A stretch of 21,831 nucleotides of DNA from Clostridia bacterium (GCA_021153265.1 JAGKTU010000028.1:1-21831); one strand, 5' to 3'; counted from the stretch's first letter, positions 14,963 to 21,831 are shown. Notes: generated from the letters alone by a model not told the origin. Made by a program: numbers and translations.

Positions 14963-15220
14963 ATGAAAGAATTCAAGCATGTCATCGCCGACCCCATGGG
15001 TCTGCACGCCCGTCCCGCCGGTATGCTGGTAAAGGCTGTCGCTCCCTACGCCAGCAAGGTCACCGTCATTGCCCCCACCGGCAAGGCTGATGCAAGACGT
15101 CTGATGGGCATTATGCGTCTGGCTGCCAAGGCCGGCATGGAGCTGACCATTCAGGTGGAAGGCGCCGACGAAGAGACTGCCGCTGCTGAGCTGCAGGCAT
15201 TCATGGCTGCAAACCTGTAA
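14963..15220 (+). CDS. HPr-like phosphocarrier protein lacking Ser46
   Basis: 85 aa, normal for HPr. The phosphorylated His15 is in GLHARPAG (13-20), as required to take phosphate from enzyme I. The second regulatory site is altered: where HPr has Ser46 in K-S-IMG, this protein has Arg46 (ADARRLMGIM). It therefore cannot be phosphorylated by HPr kinase there and cannot form P-Ser-HPr for CcpA-type repression. GTGAGGAAA precedes the ATG. It may be the general HPr of an organism without HPrK, or a dedicated partner of the EIIA encoded upstream. The C-terminal helix (ELQAFMAANL) is normal. Confidence 0.88.
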   Translation: MKEFKHVIADPMGLHARPAGMLVKAVAPYASKVTVIAPTGKADARRLMGIMRLAAKAGMELTIQVEGADEETAAAELQAFMAANL

Positions 15221-15233
15221 TTTGCTTACATAC

Positions 15234-15269
15234 AAAACTGTCCCGGGGAATGTCCCCGGGACAGTTTTT
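15234..15269. terminator. Bidirectional terminator between the HPr-like gene and cutC
   Basis: A perfect 12-bp stem CTGTCCCGGGGA / TCCCCGGGACAG with loop ATG, flanked by AAAA on the left and TTTTT on the right, so it works on both strands. The cutC stop codon sits at its right edge. Confidence 0.92.
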
Positions 15270-16017
15270 ATGCATCCAGCGCCTTTCTTGCGGCGCGCAC
15301 CGCGTTTTCATCCGTTACAGAGATGTTCCACTCGTCAAATCCGGGGATGCCCATAGGCACGCCCTCCCGGCGGAAGACCATGCCGCTTTCCCGATTCGTT
15401 TTGCCGCTCATGTGGAAGGCCTTTGCGCCGGGGAAGGCTCTGCGGAATTGGGTGATGACCTCCGCGTTGACCCCTGCACCGATGAGAACCTCCGGACCGC
15501 CGCAGCCGTCCCGAAGTTTCAGCAGCTCCCCGATGGTTTCTTTACCGGCCCGGCAGTTTGCTGCGCCGCCGCTGGTCAGCACGGTGTCAAAGCCCAAGGC
15601 TGCCGCATCCAGATAAGTCTGGATAGGCTCCATGGATACATCTATGCACCGGTGCAGGGTCAATCCGCAACCCTCTGCCGCCCGAATCAGCGGCTCCATG
15701 GCCGGTTCATCCAGTTTGCCGTCTTGATCCAGACAGCCGATGACAAAACCATCCGCCCCGGCATCCCGAAATCTTCGGATCTGCCGTTCCATCTGGTCAA
15801 TTTCCTCTTTCGTGTACAGGAAATCTCCTGCCCGGGGCCGCATCAGACAGCGGATTGCGATGTCGCTTTCCCGCCGGATCTGCTCCAGAAGCTCAAAATA
15901 GGGCGTCAGACCACCCACTGCCAAGGCGCTGCACAGCTCCAGCCGATCCGTGCCGCCCCGGATCGCCGCCCGGGCGGAGTCCAGAGAATCCACACAAATT
16001 TCCAGGTAACCTGCCAT
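15268..16017 (-). CDS. cutC: CutC family protein
   Basis: 249 aa, full length. It is a TIM-barrel protein historically named copper homeostasis protein CutC; its biochemical activity is unsettled. Family signatures are clear: LEICVDSLDSA (5-15), GTDRLELCSALAVGGLTPY (22-40), CLMRPRAGDFLY (57-68), LHRCIDV (near 120-126), DTVLTSGGA and GAGVN. GGAGGG precedes the ATG. It is divergent from the LacI-GH13 fusion and shares a 128-nt intergenic region with it. Nothing in the window suggests a metal-related partner, so the copper role should not be assumed. Confidence 0.9.
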   Translation of the reverse strand: MAGYLEICVDSLDSARAAIRGGTDRLELCSALAVGGLTPYFELLEQIRRESDIAIRCLMRPRAGDFLYTKEEIDQMERQIRRFRDAGADGFVIGCLDQDGKLDEPAMEPLIRAAEGCGLTLHRCIDVSMEPIQTYLDAAALGFDTVLTSGGAANCRAGKETIGELLKLRDGCGGPEVLIGAGVNAEVITQFRRAFPGAKAFHMSGKTNRESGMVFRREGVPMGIPGFDEWNISVTDENAVRAARKALDA

Positions 16018-16040
16018 ACCAATCCCTCCGTTTTCTTTTC

Positions 16041-16070
16041 ACTATACCATAAACGCGCCAATCGGGGCAA
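16041..16070 (-). promoter_or_regulatory. Likely promoter of cutC
   Basis: Reading the minus strand: TTGCCC (16070-16065), 18-nt spacer, TATAGT (16046-16041), then the GGAGGG ribosome site. Four of six bases match consensus in the -35 and five of six in the -10. Confidence 0.5.
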
Positions 16071-16088
16071 GAAAAAACAGAAAACTAC

Positions 16089-16116
16089 TTTACTTTTTCG
16101 GTTAACCGATTATAAT
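16089..16116 (+). promoter_or_regulatory. Promoter of the LacI-GH13 fusion gene with embedded palindrome
   Basis: TATAAT (16111-16116) with a weak TTTACT -35 (16089-16094, 16-nt spacer). The spacer contains the perfect palindrome TCGGTTAACCGA (16098-16109), in the position where a LacI-family repressor would block RNA polymerase. CCAAGGAG is the ribosome site, 5-6 nt before the ATG at 16146. Confidence 0.7.
16098..16109. promoter_or_regulatory. Candidate LacI-type operator
   Basis: A 12-bp perfect palindrome, TCGGTTAACCGA, between the -35 and -10 of the LacI-GH13 gene. LacI-family proteins bind such short even palindromes as dimers. It is 50 bp from the divergent cutC -10, so it may affect that gene less. 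Confidence 0.6.
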
Positions 16117-16145
16117 AGAGCCTACACCAACCAAGGAGATGCGCC

Positions 16146-18254
16146 ATGAATCTGAAAACCATCGCCAAAGAGGCCGGTGTCAGCACCGCCACCGTATCCA
16201 ACGTCCTCAACGGCCACTTCCACAAGGTATCCCCGGCCACCATCGAACGGGTACAGCAAATCGTCAAGGCTCACCGCTATAAGCCCAGCACCGCCGCCCG
16301 GAATCTGGCCTGCGGCAGACATGCCCCCTCGGACCGGCTGGATTCAGAAGGCTGGCTGGAGAGCATCCACAGTGACGGCACTGCCGCCTTTGTCAGCAAT
16401 CCCAGTCCGAAACTTTTTGAGACGGTCACCGTCCGCATCCGTATGTATGCCGATGCCCCGGTGAAGCATGTTCTGCTGCGCTCTCTTCACAACGGCGTGG
16501 AGCATCTGGAGGAAATGCACCCCAGCAAGACCGAACGGGGTCTTACTTACTACGAAGCCCCTCTGCGTATCTCCGAGAAGCGCATCCAGTACCACTTTTA
16601 CCTTGTCTGCGCAGATGCGATCTATTTCTACACCCAACGGGACATCACCACCTACCTGCCGGACCATACTTATGACTTTGTCCTGCTGGCGGATTATGAT
16701 CAGCCTGCGTGGGTCAAAGAGGCGGTGTTCTACCAGATCTTCCCGGAGCGGTTCTGCAACGGCGACCCCTCCAACGATGTCCAAAATGGCGAATATACGC
16801 AGGACGGCCACCCTACCCTCCGTATGGAGCGCTGGGAGGATGCGCCCTTGCCCTACGAGCAGGGATTCTGCATGGACTTTTTCGGCGGCGATCTGCAGGG
16901 CGTTCAGCAGAAAATTCCCTACTTAAAGGAATTGGGCGTCACCGCTGTGTACCTAAACCCCATTTTCTATGCCCCCTCGGTGCATAAATATGACTGTCTG
17001 GACTATTTTCAGGTAGACCCCCATTTCGGCGGTGACGATGCTCTGGCAGAACTGAGCCAAGCTCTCCACGAAAACGGCATGAAGCTGATTCTGGACATCT
17101 CCATCAACCACACCGGCATTGCCCACAAGTGGTTCAACCGGGACGCTGAGTGGTTCGATAAGTCTGTGGGCGCTTACCACAATCCGGAATCCGAGGAACG
17201 GGGCTATTACTTCTTCTACGAGGGGAATTATTACCACGGCTGGTTCGGCATCGACACCCTGCCCACCCTGAACTACACCTCCCGATCCCTCCGGGAGAAG
17301 ATCTACCGGGCCGAGGATTCCGTCCTGAAAAAGTGGCTCAAGCCCCCTTATTCCATCGACGGCTGGCGTTTCGATGTGGCGGATACCTGCGGCCGGAATG
17401 ACGAAGTCCAGCTTGCGGACGAAATCTGGCCGGAAATCCGCGACAGTATCAAGTCCGTCAACCCGCAGGCCTATATCTTAGCCGAGGATTGGGGCGACTG
17501 CGCCCATAACCTGCAGGGCAACCAGTGGGATTCTCCCATGAATTATTACGGCTGCGGCCGTGTGATCCGCCAGTTTTTAGGCGAACCCGACCTGTTCATG
17601 AACCGCCACCCTCTGCTTCGCGACGTTCCCTGTCGAATGTCCGCCGAGGACGTGAAAAACCGGGTGCTGCAGCACCTTGCCAAGCTCCCTTATGTCATGT
17701 GGGAGAACCAGTTCAACCTCTTCGACAGTCACGATGTCAGCCGCCTGCACAATAATCCCAAGGTTCACCCGGAGGAATACCGTGGCGCGGTGATCTTCCA
17801 GTTCATGCTCCCCGGTGCGGCCTCCATTTACTATGGCGACGAAGCGGCCATTTCCGGCACCCTCGGCACCAACGAAGGCTGCCGCTACCCCATGCCCTGG
17901 CACGAGGATATCGTCTCTTGCGATGCTTACAGGCTGAACCAGACCATGGCGAAAGCCAAAGCGGCCCATCCGGCCTTAAGCCGTGGCGGCATGAAATTCC
18001 TTTACGCCGCCGATCAGGTGGTGGCCATTGCCCGCTTCTGGGAAGACGAGGTGTTTGTGGGCGTCCTTTCTACCAATTGCGACGATGTGAAGATCCGGCT
18101 GCCCCTGTGTGCAGTCGGTGCGCAGTGTCCCGAAGAGAAGGACCTGTTCGGTGAAACCTTGACCTACACCCCCTTGGACAGCGGCAGCGTCCTGCTGAAT
18201 GTCCCGGCCCACAAGGCCTACTGCTTCTCCTGCCGCCTTTCTGACAAATATTGA
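16146..18254 (+). CDS. Fusion of LacI-type DNA-binding domain with GH13 neopullulanase/cyclomaltodextrinase
   Basis: 702 aa in one uninterrupted frame. Residues 1-57 are a canonical LacI HTH plus hinge helix (TIAKEAGVSTATVSNVLNG, then YKPSTAARNLA at 45-55). Instead of the usual sugar-binding regulatory domain, a CBM34-like N-domain follows (about 68-185, IHSDGTAAFVSNP), then a full alpha-amylase barrel: FYQIFPERF (195-203), DISINHTG (317-324), the nucleophile D410 in DGWRFD, the acid/base E447 in LAEDWGD, the transition-state stabiliser D530 in FDSHDVSR, and a C-terminal beta domain. All catalytic residues are present, so hydrolysis of cyclodextrins, pullulan or maltodextrins is expected. There is no signal peptide, so it is cytoplasmic. 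GH13_20 enzymes dimerise through the N-domain, which would suit an HTH dimer. Autoregulation via the palindrome at 16098-16109 is inferred. Confidence 0.9.
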   Translation: MNLKTIAKEAGVSTATVSNVLNGHFHKVSPATIERVQQIVKAHRYKPSTAARNLACGRHAPSDRLDSEGWLESIHSDGTAAFVSNPSPKLFETVTVRIRMYADAPVKHVLLRSLHNGVEHLEEMHPSKTERGLTYYEAPLRISEKRIQYHFYLVCADAIYFYTQRDITTYLPDHTYDFVLLADYDQPAWVKEAVFYQIFPERFCNGDPSNDVQNGEYTQDGHPTLRMERWEDAPLPYEQGFCMDFFGGDLQGVQQKIPYLKELGVTAVYLNPIFYAPSVHKYDCLDYFQVDPHFGGDDALAELSQALHENGMKLILDISINHTGIAHKWFNRDAEWFDKSVGAYHNPESEERGYYFFYEGNYYHGWFGIDTLPTLNYTSRSLREKIYRAEDSVLKKWLKPPYSIDGWRFDVADTCGRNDEVQLADEIWPEIRDSIKSVNPQAYILAEDWGDCAHNLQGNQWDSPMNYYGCGRVIRQFLGEPDLFMNRHPLLRDVPCRMSAEDVKNRVLQHLAKLPYVMWENQFNLFDSHDVSRLHNNPKVHPEEYRGAVIFQFMLPGAASIYYGDEAAISGTLGTNEGCRYPMPWHEDIVSCDAYRLNQTMAKAKAAHPALSRGGMKFLYAADQVVAIARFWEDEVFVGVLSTNCDDVKIRLPLCAVGAQCPEEKDLFGETLTYTPLDSGSVLLNVPAHKAYCFSCRLSDKY

Positions 18255-18279
18255 CACCCTGCGCCCGATGGAGTATGAT
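18251..18279 (+). promoter_or_regulatory. Sigma-A promoter of the lipoprotein gene
   Basis: TTGACA (18251-18256), 17-nt spacer, TATGAT (18274-18279). The -35 overlaps the stop codon of the LacI-GH13 gene, and no terminator separates the two genes. Confidence 0.75.
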
Positions 18280-18312
18280 ATCTCCAAATGATTGAAAGTT
18301 AGGAGGATTTCC

Positions 18313-19149
18313 TTGAAAAAGATCCTGTGTTTCTTTCTGGTACTGACCTTGCTGCTGGGCCTTGCCGCCTGCGGAAAATGCGACCACAACTGGACAAAAG
18401 CCACCTGCGAAACCGCCAAGACCTGCACAAAATGCGGCGAAATCGATGGGAAAATCGCAGGCCACAAGTGGATCGATGCCACCTGCGAAACTGCCAAGAC
18501 CTGTGCTGCCTGCGGCAAGACCGACGGAACGCCACTCGCCCATGTTTGGACGGATGCCACCTATGAAGCTCCCAAAACCTGCACCCTCTGCGGTGCAACG
18601 GAAGGGGAGAGCCTGTCCCAAGCCCTTGCCGACGAGCTGGTGGGCACATGGGTGGCCTATGTCTACATGGATCGCGCTTCCACCGCCCCGGAGGGCTTCT
18701 CCACCGATACCGGTCTGCCCATCGCCTTTACCTTCCGCGCCGACGGCACCTATGAGCAGGTTCCCTACGAGAAGGAGTTTGCCGATGCCCTTACCGGTCT
18801 GAAGGCAGACCTGTGTGACTATCTGGTGGCTCAGGCCTATGCGGCCGCCGCCCAGGAGGGCTACAGCCAGAAGCAGGCAGATGATGCGTTCTACAAGGAC
18901 AGCGGCATGACCATCCGTGACTACGCCGAGGCAGAGGTGGAGAAGATGGGCTTGGACTCCCTTTCCTCCAGTAAGGTGAGCGGCACCTACACCCTTCACG
19001 GCAACTTGCTCACGCTGGATGGCCGGAGTTCCCCTCTGACGCTGACCATCTCCCTGCAGGACGATACGATGCAGATTCTCGGCTGTAATGACGATGACTG
19101 GGCAAAGCTCTTCGGCGATTATCCCATCGAATTGCAGCGAAAAGATTGA
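18313..19149 (+). CDS. Lipoprotein with three Cys/His repeats
   Basis: 278 aa from a TTG start at 18313, chosen because AGGAGG (18301-18306) lies 6 nt before it; another TTG at 18292 lies upstream of that site. The signal peptide MKKILCFFLVLTLLLGLAAC ends in a lipobox (LAAC, Cys20), so it is a membrane-anchored lipoprotein. About residues 22-95 form three ~25-residue repeats of the form H-x-W-x-x-A-T-C-E-T-A-K-T-C-x-x-C-G; the third has Tyr for the first Cys. These may bind zinc. The remaining ~180 residues resemble lipocalin-like 'LVGTWVAYVYMD...FTFRADGTYEQV' proteins with a final 'GTYTLHGNLLTLDG' hairpin. Function unknown. It ends in its own terminator. Confidence 0.8.
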   Translation: MKKILCFFLVLTLLLGLAACGKCDHNWTKATCETAKTCTKCGEIDGKIAGHKWIDATCETAKTCAACGKTDGTPLAHVWTDATYEAPKTCTLCGATEGESLSQALADELVGTWVAYVYMDRASTAPEGFSTDTGLPIAFTFRADGTYEQVPYEKEFADALTGLKADLCDYLVAQAYAAAAQEGYSQKQADDAFYKDSGMTIRDYAEAEVEKMGLDSLSSSKVSGTYTLHGNLLTLDGRSSPLTLTISLQDDTMQILGCNDDDWAKLFGDYPIELQRKD

Positions 19150-19160
19150 CCGATTTCGTA

Positions 19161-19188
19161 AAAAGCCGCCTCTTGGGGCGGCTTTTTG
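19161..19188 (+). terminator. Rho-independent terminator after the lipoprotein gene
   Basis: AAAAAGCCGCC-TCTTGG-GGCGGCTTTTT: a 6-bp GC stem extended by A/T pairs and ending in a T run, 11 nt after the stop. Confidence 0.92.
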
Positions 19189-19208
19189 CATTTTCCAGAC
19201 TTCGGGGG

Positions 19209-19237
19209 TTGCAAAAAACGTATTTTTTCGCTACAAT
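19209..19237 (+). promoter_or_regulatory. Promoter of the degV-family gene
   Basis: TTGCAA (19209-19214), 17-nt spacer, TACAAT (19232-19237), about 85 nt before the start codon. The leader contains the 14-bp palindrome ATTTCCCGGGAAAT (19295-19308) directly before the GGGAGGAAAGG ribosome site, which could fold and affect translation. Confidence 0.65.
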
Positions 19238-19325
19238 AATAAAAAATATCAGTGTGAGCCATTCTGCGTGGCCGCCTGCACACCAATTCCCGGCATTTCC
19301 CGGGAAATCAGGGAGGAAAGGATAC

Positions 19326-20168
19326 ATGGTTCGTATCATCACCGATTCTGCCGCGGATTTTGAGCCCCGGGAACTGGAAAATAAGAATATCACCTGCATT
19401 CCGCTGACGGTGAGTTTCGGAAACGATGACTATCAGGAGAATGTGAATCTGGATAAGGCTCGTTTTTATGAGCTTCTGGCAGCTTCCGGGGAATTCCCCA
19501 AAACTTCTCAGGCATCTCCCCAGATTCTCATGGATCTGTTTGAATCCGCGGAAGCGGCAGGGGAGGAGGCCATCTATATCACCCTGTCCTCGGCGCTCAG
19601 CGGCACCTACCAGAGCGCCATGGCGGTGAAAAATATGGTGGATGGTGACAATTGCTACGTTTTCGACGGCAAAAACGGCACCGGCGGCCAGCGCATGGTG
19701 GTGGAGCGCGCCGTGCAGCTCCGGGATGCCGGCCTGAACGCCCGGCAGATCATCGCGGAATTGGAAACCTTCCGCGACAAGATTGTCCTCTTCGCCTGTA
19801 TCAACACTTTGGAGAACCTCTATAAGGGCGGCCGCATCTCCCAGACCGCCTACGCCATCGGCTCTCTGGCGCAGATCAAGCCCATCATTCAGGTGGATGT
19901 GGAAGGCCGGGTTGTCGTACCTGCCAAGGCCATGGGTATGCGCAAGGGCATGGACATGCTCTGCAAACGTCTGGAACTTCAGCCCATGGATGAAAGCCAT
20001 CCTCTTTACGTCATGTATACCAGCGACCGTACCGTGGCAGAAACTCTGGCCCAGCGGCTGGCGGAATCGGGTTATTCCATTCCTGCTGAGCGCATCATTC
20101 AGGTGGGTGCTGCCATCGGCACCCATATCGGCCCCAGCGCCTGCGGTCTGGTGTATGCGGAGAAATGA
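19326..20168 (+). CDS. DegV family fatty-acid-binding protein (FakB-like)
   Basis: 280 aa, full length. DegV/FakB proteins bind a fatty acid, in known cases to present it to the kinase FakA for phosphorylation and entry into phospholipids. Family landmarks are the start VRIITDSAADF, the TSQASP loop, the TLSSALSGTYQSA motif with ligand-contacting serines, FDGKNGTGGQ, LYKGGRIS and the C-terminal IGTHIGPSACG. The ATG at 19326 sits behind GGGAGGAAAGG and matches the family start; the frame extends upstream only into the terminator. No FakA-like gene is in the window. It is monocistronic between its own promoter and a terminator-like hairpin. Confidence 0.88.
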   Translation: MVRIITDSAADFEPRELENKNITCIPLTVSFGNDDYQENVNLDKARFYELLAASGEFPKTSQASPQILMDLFESAEAAGEEAIYITLSSALSGTYQSAMAVKNMVDGDNCYVFDGKNGTGGQRMVVERAVQLRDAGLNARQIIAELETFRDKIVLFACINTLENLYKGGRISQTAYAIGSLAQIKPIIQVDVEGRVVVPAKAMGMRKGMDMLCKRLELQPMDESHPLYVMYTSDRTVAETLAQRLAESGYSIPAERIIQVGAAIGTHIGPSACGLVYAEK

Positions 20169-20172
20169 TACG

Positions 20173-20214
20173 GACACCCCTGCTCCCCTTGATGCAGGGG
20201 TGTCTTGCTATTTT
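20173..20214 (+). terminator. Terminator-like hairpin after the degV-family gene
   Basis: GACACCCCTGC (20173-20183) pairs perfectly with GCAGGGGTGTC (20194-20204) across a 10-nt loop. The following TTGCTATTTT is only a broken T tract, so strength is uncertain. Confidence 0.75.
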
Positions 20215-20226
20215 CACAAAAAACAA

Positions 20227-20254
20227 TTGCATTTTGACATTGCTCTTGTATAAT
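20227..20254 (+). promoter_or_regulatory. Promoter of uxaC
   Basis: Perfect TATAAT (20249-20254) with TTGCAT (20227-20232) at a 16-nt spacer. An AT-rich inverted repeat, ATAATAT-AA-ATATTAT (20250-20265), overlaps the -10 and the expected start point and might be an operator. Confidence 0.65.
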
Positions 20255-20287
20255 ATAAATATTATTACATGAAAGAGGGTATTTCCA

Positions 20288-21691
20288 ATGAAACAGTTTA
20301 TGGATCGGGACTTCCTGCTGTCCAACGACACCGCCAAGGTTCTCTATCACGATCATGCATTCAAGATGCCCATTCTGGACTACCACTGCCACTTAGACCC
20401 CAAGCAGATCTACGAAGATGTCCGCTTTGAGAATATCACCCAGGTCTGGCTGGGCGGTGACCACTACAAGTGGCGCGTCATGCGCTCCAACGGCGTGGAC
20501 GAGTACTACATCACCGGCGGCGCCCCCGACCGGGAGAAGTTCCAGAAGTTCGCGGAAGCTCTGCCCAAGTGCATCGGCAATCCCATGTACCACTGGTGCC
20601 ACTTAGAGCTGCAGCGTTATTTTGGCTACTACGGCGTCCTGAACGGCGAAACCGCCGAGGAAGTCTGGAATCTGTGCAACGACAAGCTGAAGAATGACCC
20701 CAATATGTCCGCCCGTGGTCTGATCCGCCAGTCCAATGTCTACATGGTCGGCACCACCGATGACCCTGTGGATACGCTGGAGTGGCATGCCAAGCTGGCT
20801 GCCGACCCCACCATGGAAACCAAGGTCTGCCCCTCTTTCCGTCCCGACAAGGCCGTCAACATCCATAAGGATACCTTCGTTCCCTATATCCGCCAGCTGG
20901 AGAAGGTGGTGGGTTACGAATTCCACTGCATCAAGTGCGTCAAGCGGGCGCTGACCGAGCGGATCGAATTCTTCGATGCCAACGGCTGCCGCGCCTCCGA
21001 CCATGGTCTGGACTACGTCCCCTATGCCGAAGCCACCGACGAGGAACTCACCGCCATCTTCAAGAAGGCCATGGCAGGGGAGACCGTCACCAAGGCAGAA
21101 GCCGATGCCTACATGACTGCCATCAACCTCCACTGCGGCCGGGAGTACGCCAAGCGCGGCTGGGCTATGCAGTTCCACTTCTCCTGCTTCCGCAACCCCA
21201 ATACCAAGATGTTTAACGCCTTGGGCGCGGACTGCGGCTTCGACTGCATCGCCGTCACCGATTCCTCCGCCGCTCTCCACAAGACCCTCAACGCCCTTTA
21301 CAAGGACGATCTGCTGCCCAAGACCATCGTCTACTCCCTGAACCCCGCCGACGACCAGTGGCTGGATACCCTCATCGGCGCCTATCAGGGTACGGAAGTC
21401 CCCGGCAAGATCCAGCACGGCTCCGCATGGTGGTTCAATGACAATAAGACCGGCATGATCAATCAAATGACCAGCCTTGGTAACCTTGGTCTGCTCGGCA
21501 ATTTCATCGGCATGCTCACCGACTCCCGTTCCTTCCTCAGCTACACCCGTCACGAGTATTTCCGCCGCATTCTGTGCAACCTCATCGGCACCTGGGTGGA
21601 AAACGGCGAATATCCCGCCGATATGGCTACTCTTGGTCAGATGGTGGAGGATATCTCCTCCAATAACGCCAAGCGCTACTTCGGCATCTGA
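20288..21691 (+). CDS. uxaC: Uronate isomerase
   Basis: 467 aa, full length. It converts D-glucuronate to D-fructuronate (and D-galacturonate to D-tagaturonate), the first step of uronic acid catabolism in the cytoplasm. It is an amidohydrolase-superfamily barrel: the metal-binding HxH is in DYHCHLDP (H33, H35). Later landmarks are QFHFSCFRNPNTKMF, YSLNPADDQ, and the highly conserved GSAWWFNDNKTGM and LTDSRSFLSYTRHEYFRRIL. AGAGGG precedes the ATG. The usual partners (uxuA, uxuB, kdgK) are not in the window; the gene appears monocistronic, with its own promoter and terminator. Confidence 0.95.
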   Translation: MKQFMDRDFLLSNDTAKVLYHDHAFKMPILDYHCHLDPKQIYEDVRFENITQVWLGGDHYKWRVMRSNGVDEYYITGGAPDREKFQKFAEALPKCIGNPMYHWCHLELQRYFGYYGVLNGETAEEVWNLCNDKLKNDPNMSARGLIRQSNVYMVGTTDDPVDTLEWHAKLAADPTMETKVCPSFRPDKAVNIHKDTFVPYIRQLEKVVGYEFHCIKCVKRALTERIEFFDANGCRASDHGLDYVPYAEATDEELTAIFKKAMAGETVTKAEADAYMTAINLHCGREYAKRGWAMQFHFSCFRNPNTKMFNALGADCGFDCIAVTDSSAALHKTLNALYKDDLLPKTIVYSLNPADDQWLDTLIGAYQGTEVPGKIQHGSAWWFNDNKTGMINQMTSLGNLGLLGNFIGMLTDSRSFLSYTRHEYFRRILCNLIGTWVENGEYPADMATLGQMVEDISSNNAKRYFGI

Positions 21692-21703
21692 TTTTCTGCC
21701 AAT

Positions 21704-21740
21704 ATCCCCCGGAAGATACGTCTTCCGGGGGATTTGTAGG
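21704..21740 (+). terminator. Terminator-like hairpin after uxaC
   Basis: A 13-bp perfect stem, ATCCCCCGGAAGA / TCTTCCGGGGGAT, with loop TACG, 12 nt after the uxaC stop. The T run is weak (TTGTAGGTTTG). Confidence 0.8.
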
Positions 21741-21755
21741 TTTGTCAATGATGTG

Positions 21756-21831
21756 TTACACATTAGGATAAGAAAAAAGGACGTGTTTTGGGGACTTCCA
21801 GTTGAGTGGTCTCATAGGGAAGTTGTTGTAC
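21756..21831 (-). CDS. Possible C-terminal end of a transposase, cut by window edge
   Basis: On the minus strand the frame entering from the right edge reads 24 complete codons (YNNFPMRPLNWKSPKHV...) to a TAA at 21758-21756. The pattern YNN...RPLNWKSP resembles the last residues of IS3/IS481-type DDE transposases (YNNxRP...LNWxTPxE). A short inverted repeat, ATGTGT-T-ACACAT (21751-21763), overlaps the stop, where an insertion-sequence end could lie. Only 24 residues are visible, so this is tentative. Confidence 0.4.
   Translation of the reverse strand, partial: YNNFPMRPLNWKSPKHVLFSYPNV

Noticed and set aside
1..21831. CRISPR arrays, tRNA or rRNA genes.
   Set aside because: No spaced direct repeats and no recognisable tRNA or rRNA sequence were seen on reading both strands.

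Overview
The window looks like chromosomal DNA of a GC-rich anaerobic Firmicute, most likely a gut Clostridium relative of the Oscillospiraceae/Ruminococcaceae type. This is inferred from several things: a Gram-positive surface protein with SpaA-like and 'LNYGAAAQ' modules, an HPr-type phosphocarrier, DegV and CutC proteins, strong GGAGG ribosome sites, sigma-A promoters, and an oxygen-sensitive iron-sulfur metabolism. No species is claimed.

Layout. Positions 1-2020 (minus strand) hold the first 673 residues of a secreted multidomain surface protein whose C-terminus lies outside the window. A roughly 530-base intergenic region follows, with a near-perfect 33-bp palindrome and a strong promoter. 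Positions 2553-13998 (plus strand) form one tightly packed 13-gene operon: malate dehydrogenase, HdrB, HdrC, HdrA, FlxD/MvhD, two dicluster ferredoxin-like proteins (FlxC/FlxB type), an FAD/NAD(H)-binding FlxA-type subunit, a fumarate-reductase-type iron-sulfur protein, a fumarate reductase flavoprotein, fumarase alpha and beta, and a three-helix PQ-loop (SemiSWEET-like) membrane protein. It ends in a clear terminator. Then come a PTS EIIA-Glc gene, a possible 26-codon ORF and an HPr-like gene (14318-15220), which converge on a minus-strand cutC through a shared bidirectional terminator. Divergent from cutC is a gene (16146-18254) that joins a LacI-type DNA-binding domain to a complete GH13 neopullulanase/cyclomaltodextrinase. 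It is followed by a lipoprotein with three Cys/His repeats, a DegV protein, uronate isomerase (uxaC) and, at the right edge, what may be the tail of a transposase.

How the genes work together. The operon encodes every step from oxaloacetate to succinate (MDH, fumarase, fumarate reductase). Between these genes it encodes a complete HdrABC-FlxABCD set, a family known to oxidise NADH and bifurcate electrons to ferredoxin and to a higher-potential acceptor. No membrane anchor or cytochrome subunit for the fumarate reductase is present. The most economical reading is a soluble, NADH-dependent, flavin-based electron-bifurcating fumarate reductase: NADH to FlxA to FlxB/C/D to HdrA, then one electron branch to ferredoxin and the other through HdrC/HdrB to the FrdB-like and FrdA-like proteins and fumarate. 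This is inference from gene content and motifs.

The second notable item is the LacI-HTH/GH13 fusion. It keeps an intact helix-turn-helix, hinge helix, CBM34-like domain and catalytic triad, but its sugar-sensing domain is replaced by the enzyme itself. A 12-bp palindrome lies inside its own promoter, which suggests an enzyme that regulates its own gene.
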